A stretch of DNA of 64,000 bases, from contig JADJBW010000004.1 in assembly GCA_016703525.1 (NCBI GenBank), positions 1 through 64,000 on the forward strand, read 5' to 3'. Position numbers and translations under genes: made by a program. The notes under the pieces are model-generated. The model was not told the DNA's origin. It ran no database searches and saw only the letters and a list, made by a program, of their open reading frames with translations. How positions within the stretch are numbered: the stretch's first letter is position 1; every line of letters starts with the position of its first letter. Below, one piece after another: positions 59,816 through 64,000 of the stretch. The DNA is from Actinomycetota bacterium (GTDB lineage Bacteria; Actinomycetota; Acidimicrobiia; Acidimicrobiales; Microtrichaceae).

Positions 59816-62065
59816 ATGAGTGCGCCTGCGATCGACGACACCGCAGCCCCCAAGCGCTTCCGACCCCACATGATCCCCCTGGTGATCGGTGGAGGGTTCG
59901 CGCTGATGACCCTGGGGAGCTTCCTGGCCGAAAAGCTGTGGGCCGAGGAATGGCAAGAGGAATACCTCGACACCCACTCCACGACCCGCGAGATGTTCGA
60001 CAACATCCCCGGCGCGATCAGCTTCGCGTTCTACGTGATCACGATCGCCACCATCCTCTACGGAGCGATCGCCTTCTCCGCGCGCATGCGCAACTGGGAG
60101 CGCGGCGCGCCGGAACGGCGGGCCACCACCCCCGACAACGTGAAGAAGCGGGCCGAGCGAGTGCGCGCCGGCCTGTACATGCAGACCCTTCTGCGCGATC
60201 CCGCCGCCGGGATCATGCACTCGTTCATCTACTTCAGCTTCCTGATCCTCCTCGCGATCACCACGATCGGCGAGATCAACCTGCAGCTGCCCGTGGACGC
60301 GAAGTTCCTGCACGGCGGCACCTACGAAGCGTTCGCCCTCGTCGCCGATCTCGCCGGCATCATGCTGCTGGTCGGCGTTGGTTGGGCGATCGTGCGTCGC
60401 TACATCCAGCGGCCGTACCGCATCCGCATCAAGTCCAAGCCCGAGCACGCCATGATCCTGGGCGTGCTCGCGGCCATCGGACTCACCGGCTTCGGCACCG
60501 AGATGCTCCGCATCGCGCTCGACGGCATGCCGTCGCACGAGAAGTTCGCGGTGCTCGGATACCCGCTCGCCAAGCTGGTCGAGAACGCCGGTTGGCTGTC
60601 CGGCGGCCACCGGGTTGCCTGGACGCTGCACGTCCTGAGCTTCGTCGCGTTCATGGCGATGATTCCGGGCACGATGCTGCGCCACATGTTCACCTCGCCG
60701 ATCAACATGTACCTGAGCGAGCGTGACCGCCCCAAGGGCGCCATGAAGGCCATGCCGAACCTGATGGAGACCGAACTCGAGAGCTTCGGCGCCTCCACGA
60801 TCGAGGATTTCACGTGGAAGCAGCTCCTCGACACCGACTCGTGCACGATGTGCGGCCGCTGCACCTCGGTGTGCCCGGCGCATGCGACCGGCAAGCCGCT
60901 CGACCCGCGCGAGATCGTGCTGAAGACCGGCGAAGTCATGGCCGCGACCGGGTCCCCGGTGGTCCCGCCGCCGATCGGCGTCGACGCCGAGATCAAGGTG
61001 ACCGCCAACAGCCTGTTCGAGCGGATCACCGCCGAGGAGATCTGGTCCTGCACCTCCTGCAAGGCGTGTGACGAGATCTGCCCGGTGAACATCGAGATCC
61101 TCGACAAGATCCTCGACATGCGGCGCTACCTGTCGCTCATGGAATCGAACTTCCCGACCGAGCTCGGCGCCGCGTACCGCGGCATGGAGAACTCGGGCAA
61201 CCCGTGGGGCATGAGCCAGACCGAGCGGGCCGACTGGACCAAGAACCTCGAAGGCATCACCGTGCTCGACGGCGGCGAGCCGCTCGAAGCCGAGTACCTG
61301 TACTGGGTCGGCTGCGCGGGTTCGTTCGACGACAAGAACAAGAAGGTCACGACGGCGATGGCGAAGCTCATGCAGCGCGCCAACATCGACTTCGCGATCC
61401 TCGGCCCCGCCGAGAACTGCACCGGCGACCCGGCGCGGCGCTCGGGCAACGAGTACATCTTCCAGATGCTCGCCATGCAGAACATCGAGACCCTCGACGG
61501 CATGGGCGTGCGCAAGATCATCACGCAGTGCCCGCACTGCTTCAACACGCTGGCGAACGAGTACCCGCAGCTCGGCGGCAACTACGAGGTCGTGCACCAC
61601 AGCGAGTTCCTCGAATGGCTCATCGACACCGGCCGACTCGACATGACCGATGCCCGCCTCGACGAGCGGGTCGTGTACCACGATTCGTGCTATCTCGGCC
61701 GTCACAACGACGTGTACTCCGCTCCCCGCAAGGTGCTCGGTGAACTCAAGGGCATCGAGATCGTCGAGGCGCCCCGCAACGGGACCAAGGGCATGTGCTG
61801 CGGCGCCGGCGGCGCACGCATGTTCATGGAGGAGCACATCGGCAAGAACATCAACGTCGAGCGGAGCCAGGAGCTGCTCGCCACCGGGGCGTCGCGCATC
61901 GCGACCGCCTGCCCGTTCTGCTACGTGATGATCGACGACGGGGCTAAAGCTCAGGGTGTCGAGGACGATGAGGTAAAGGTGGCGGACATCGCCATGCACG
62001 TCCTCGAGGCTCTAGAAGCCACGACACCTGTGAGTGCCTCCCTTGCTGAAAAGGTCCAAGACTGA
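59816..62065 (+). CDS. Membrane iron-sulfur reductase (HdrD/EtfD family)
   Basis: 749 residues, intact. About six N-terminal helices with His residues (MIPLVIGGGFALMTLGSFLA; GIMHSFIYFSFLILLAITTI; VLSFVAFMAMIPG) form a NarI-like heme b part. Two 4Fe-4S motifs follow (CTMCGRCTSVCPAHATGK and CTSCKACDEICPVNIEI), then two CCG domains (CPHCFNTLANEYPQLGG; HDSCYLGRHNDVY; GMCCGAGGARMFMEEHIGK; ATACPFCYVMIDDGAKAQ). The family includes mycobacterial Rv0338c (EtfD), which takes electrons from ETF during fatty acid oxidation and passes them to quinone. ATG 59816 is preferred over an in-frame TTG at 59807. Confidence 0.9.
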   Translation: MSAPAIDDTAAPKRFRPHMIPLVIGGGFALMTLGSFLAEKLWAEEWQEEYLDTHSTTREMFDNIPGAISFAFYVITIATILYGAIAFSARMRNWERGAPERRATTPDNVKKRAERVRAGLYMQTLLRDPAAGIMHSFIYFSFLILLAITTIGEINLQLPVDAKFLHGGTYEAFALVADLAGIMLLVGVGWAIVRRYIQRPYRIRIKSKPEHAMILGVLAAIGLTGFGTEMLRIALDGMPSHEKFAVLGYPLAKLVENAGWLSGGHRVAWTLHVLSFVAFMAMIPGTMLRHMFTSPINMYLSERDRPKGAMKAMPNLMETELESFGASTIEDFTWKQLLDTDSCTMCGRCTSVCPAHATGKPLDPREIVLKTGEVMAATGSPVVPPPIGVDAEIKVTANSLFERITAEEIWSCTSCKACDEICPVNIEILDKILDMRRYLSLMESNFPTELGAAYRGMENSGNPWGMSQTERADWTKNLEGITVLDGGEPLEAEYLYWVGCAGSFDDKNKKVTTAMAKLMQRANIDFAILGPAENCTGDPARRSGNEYIFQMLAMQNIETLDGMGVRKIITQCPHCFNTLANEYPQLGGNYEVVHHSEFLEWLIDTGRLDMTDARLDERVVYHDSCYLGRHNDVYSAPRKVLGELKGIEIVEAPRNGTKGMCCGAGGARMFMEEHIGKNINVERSQELLATGASRIATACPFCYVMIDDGAKAQGVEDDEVKVADIAMHVLEALEATTPVSASLAEKVQD

Positions 62066-62579
62066 CAAGACGCCGCGATACGAGGGGCCACCACGGCTCC
62101 TCATCGTGGACGACAACCCCGATGCCGCACGGCTGCTGGGCAAGCTGTTCCGCCGGGAAGGCTTTGAGGTCGCAGAAGTCAACGACCATCAGGTAGCGCT
62201 CGTCGCGCTGGCCAACGAACCGAACCCCATCTCCGCGGTGGTGTCGAGCTTCTCGACGGCCGGAACCGGGGCATCGGTGAAGTTGCTCGATGCGGTTCGC
62301 AACCATCACGACCCGCGGGTCAATACCGCGCGGATGGTGCTGGTGATCGACACGCCGCGTCAGCGGGTGTTCACCTGGCAGTCGGGGGCCGACGAGATCC
62401 TGCTGCGCCCCTACCGAGCGATCGAGCTGATCCAGGCGGTGGGGCGCGCGATCGAGCGGGCCGACAGCGAGCGCCCCGTGTACCGGGCGCGCATGATCGC
62501 CGAAGTCGAGTCGATGTCGGTGCGCGAGGGCATGGACACGATGCTCGACGATCCGACACCGTCGATCCGGTTCAGCTGA
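62034..62579 (+). CDS. Receiver-like domain protein without phospho-acceptor Asp
   Basis: GTG 62034 lies inside the end of the reductase gene (32-bp overlap). RLLIVDDNPDAARLLGKLFR is the receiver start with the acidic pair; where the phosphorylated Asp should stand (after strand 3) the sequence reads ISAVVSSFSTAGTGASVKLL, with Ser; the later ARMVLVID and GADEILLRPYRAIELIQAVG give strand 4 and the K-P-like loop as R-P. It is 181 residues with a short extra tail and no output domain. Probably a pseudo-receiver working without phosphorylation. The overlap points to co-expression with the reductase. Confidence 0.8.
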   Translation: MPPLLKRSKTDKTPRYEGPPRLLIVDDNPDAARLLGKLFRREGFEVAEVNDHQVALVALANEPNPISAVVSSFSTAGTGASVKLLDAVRNHHDPRVNTARMVLVIDTPRQRVFTWQSGADEILLRPYRAIELIQAVGRAIERADSERPVYRARMIAEVESMSVREGMDTMLDDPTPSIRFS

Positions 62580-62582
62580 TCG

Positions 62583-63164
62583 TCACCCCGCGGTGCCGGG
62601 CCGCTGGAAATTGCGCCAGTACTGACTCGCCGTCGGGCCGACCTGGCCGGAGTACTTCGAGCCGAGCGACGCCGCTCCGTAGGGAACGTCGGCCGGGGTG
62701 GTCATCTGCAGGAAGCTGATCTGGCCGATGCGCATGCCCGGGTAGAGCGTGATGGGCAGCGAGGCGACGTTCGACAGCTCGAGCGTGATGTACCCGTCGA
62801 ACCCTGCGTCGACGAACCCGGCCGTCGTGTGGATCAGCAACCCGAGTCGTCCGAGCGACGACTTGCCTTCGATGCGCCCGACCAGATCGTTGGGCAGCGC
62901 GATGCGTTCGGCGGTCGAGCCGAGAACGAATTCGCCGGGGTGCAGCAAGAAGACGCCGTCGGCGTCGATCTCGACCAATTCGGTGAGGTCGGCGAGGTCT
63001 TCCTTGACGTCGATCACGGCACGCGTGTGGTTCCGGAACACGAGGAACCGGTAGTCGAGCGTGAGGTCCACCGATGACGGCTGCAGCATCGAAGGATCGA
63101 AGGGATCGATCACGATGCGCTGCTCCGCGATCGCGGCGCTGATGGTGCGGTCCGAAAGGATCAT
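62583..63164 (-). CDS. dcd: dCTP deaminase (possibly dCTP deaminase/dUTPase type)
   Basis: 193 residues, intact. MILSDRTISAAIAEQRIVID, QPSSVDLTLDYRFLVFRN, LHPGEFVLGSTAERIALPND, GRIEGKSSLGRLGLLIHTTA, GFVDAGFDGYITLELSNVAS and ITLYPGMRIGQISFLQM are the full Dcd set, with the catalytic Glu in TLELSN. Supplies dUMP for thymidylate. The size and sequence are like the bifunctional mycobacterial enzyme. -10 box ACCGT-type just upstream. Confidence 0.95.
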   Translation of the reverse strand: MILSDRTISAAIAEQRIVIDPFDPSMLQPSSVDLTLDYRFLVFRNHTRAVIDVKEDLADLTELVEIDADGVFLLHPGEFVLGSTAERIALPNDLVGRIEGKSSLGRLGLLIHTTAGFVDAGFDGYITLELSNVASLPITLYPGMRIGQISFLQMTTPADVPYGAASLGSKYSGQVGPTASQYWRNFQRPGTAG

Positions 63165-63172
63165 CAGGCCCG

Positions 63173-63178
63173 ACGGTA
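63173..63178 (-). promoter_or_regulatory. -10 box of dcd
   Basis: TACCGT on the minus strand, 8 nt before ATG 63164. Confidence 0.4.
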
Positions 63179-63198
63179 GCGGCTGTCAGGATGGAAGG

Positions 63199-64000
63199 GT
63201 GCAGGAGGCCACCGGAGATCACGACGAACGCAACGGCGTGGCGGACGGCGAGGCAGCACGCTCGACCGGCGACGCCGCACTCATCGCGTCGATCCACGAC
63301 ATCGAGCGTTGGTTCGTACGCCGTGGGGTGCCGCACTACATCGAGCGCTACGACGCTTCCACCAAGGTGTGGACGCGCGCCGCGCCCTTCCTCGTGGTGT
63401 TCACCGTGGCCGTCGCGATTCTCGCCGTTGTCGTCGAACCGCGCGTCGATGTGATCGTCGACGCGGCTGCCGCCGTGGTGTCGCCGCTGGTCATCTGGGT
63501 CGTCGGCAACGTCGCTCGGCGGCGCAAGCCGTTCACCCGGCCTCGCCGACTGGGAATCGCCGACCTGATCGGGTGGGTAGCGCTCAACACCCTTCCCGAG
63601 GCCATTCGCGCCGACTGGTCGGTCGTGCCGATATTGATGGCGCTCGACGCGTTGCTACTCGGCGTGGTGTACCTCGTGACGTCGTACGGCATCGTTCCGC
63701 TGGCCACGTGGGGCGCCAGGCGCCTGGTGAGCTCGCTGGCCAGTGTTCGCACCGCCGCCGCCCGAGCGCTCCCGATGCTGTTGCTGTTCGTCTCCTTCTT
63801 CTTCCTCACCGCCGAGACGTGGCAGACCTTCGCGCACCTGGAGGGGCCGGCGTACGGCGTGTCGCTGCTGCTGTTCGTGGCGGTCGGGGTGTCGTTCGTG
63901 TGGAGCAGCCTGCGGCCCGACATCGACGAGATGGGCCGCTTCGACACGTGGGACGACGTTCGCGCCGTGCTCGACCCGGCGGACTCCCCTGCGCTGCGAC
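63199..64000 (+). CDS. Membrane protein, 3'-truncated by the window edge
   Basis: GTG 63199 opens a frame running past the window end (267+ residues). A soluble head (ALIASIHDIERWFVRRGVPH) is followed by at least five membrane helices (APFLVVFTVAVAILAVV; AAAAVVSPLVIWVVGNV; LDALLLGVVYLVTSYGI; ARALPMLLLFVSFFFLTA; GVSLLLFVAVGVSFVWSSL). I do not recognise the family. Divergent from dcd with 34 bp between starts. CAGGAT, 6 nt before the GTG, may be its -10 box. Confidence 0.75.
   Translation, partial: MQEATGDHDERNGVADGEAARSTGDAALIASIHDIERWFVRRGVPHYIERYDASTKVWTRAAPFLVVFTVAVAILAVVVEPRVDVIVDAAAAVVSPLVIWVVGNVARRRKPFTRPRRLGIADLIGWVALNTLPEAIRADWSVVPILMALDALLLGVVYLVTSYGIVPLATWGARRLVSSLASVRTAAARALPMLLLFVSFFFLTAETWQTFAHLEGPAYGVSLLLFVAVGVSFVWSSLRPDIDEMGRFDTWDDVRAVLDPADSPALR

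Noticed and set aside
59651..61999. 782-codon open frame on the minus strand opposite the iron-sulfur reductase
   Set aside because: Mirror of a well-supported gene with cysteine motifs; Ala/Val/Leu/Glu-rich translation without domains.

Overview
The window is high-GC DNA with GTG/ATG starts, strong third-position GC bias, F420-type (LLM) oxidoreductase, LigD-type polymerase, WXG100/FtsK secretion genes, class-E-sortase-type LAFTG anchor and TANNNT-type leaderless promoters. All this points to an actinobacterium, and the gene mix looks most like the Acidimicrobiia (Ilumatobacter relatives). That placement is inference only; there is no rRNA or tRNA gene here to fix it. Many genes between 2 and 50 kb are split by one or more single-base frameshifts, including genes that should be essential or intact (parE, bioB, bioD). 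From 50.2 to 64 kb no gene is split. Most frameshifts are therefore probably sequence errors, and I give gene spans across them.

Layout. 0-2.2 kb is a graveyard of transposon pieces: the end of a Tn554-type recombinase, a DUF6262 gene split by a 234-bp insertion with an 8-bp target duplication, an IS3 fragment and a decayed IS110. 2.3-25.7 kb is one long minus-strand cluster: PP2C phosphatase, FHA protein, Ser/Thr kinase and FHA/winged-helix protein; then, from its own promoter, an FHA protein, a ~2,140-residue membrane-anchored Ig-like/FN3 surface protein, a MoxR ATPase, a DUF58 protein, a transglutaminase-fold protein that lacks its catalytic residues, a three-ATPase EssC/EccC secretion motor with N-terminal FHA domain, a WXG100 protein, a WXG-headed glycine-zipper protein and two small accessory proteins. 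25.8-28.4 kb holds a truncated IS256-type element and an intact IS110 element.

28.4-45.5 kb is ordinary metabolism: a PLP aminotransferase, an XRE regulator with a DsbA-family protein, a PIG-L deacetylase, a MauE-like membrane protein, a LigD polymerase domain, DUF2804, TrhA, a xylulokinase, a crotonase behind a KstR-like operator, an LLM oxidoreductase, and the biotin genes bioB (minus) facing away from bioA-bioF-bioD (plus). 45.7-50.2 kb is topoisomerase IV (parC-parE). 50.2-59 kb holds an LAFTG surface protein, two polytopic GT-C-like proteins, a GT2 glycosyltransferase, an esterase lipoprotein, L-2-hydroxyglutarate oxidase and a phasin/HBHA-like protein. 59.3-64 kb holds a cNMP-binding protein, a membrane iron-sulfur reductase (EtfD family), a receiver domain without its phospho-acceptor Asp, dCTP deaminase and the start of a membrane protein.

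The most interesting system is the 23-kb cluster. Kinase, FN3 protein, AAA ATPase, DUF58, transglutaminase and PP2C recall the bifidobacterial PFNA cluster. Here they are joined, by ATGA/GTGA stop-start overlaps, to a type VII secretion motor and its WXG substrates. The gene order suggests a phosphothreonine-controlled cell-surface machine that displays a giant adhesin and exports WXG proteins.
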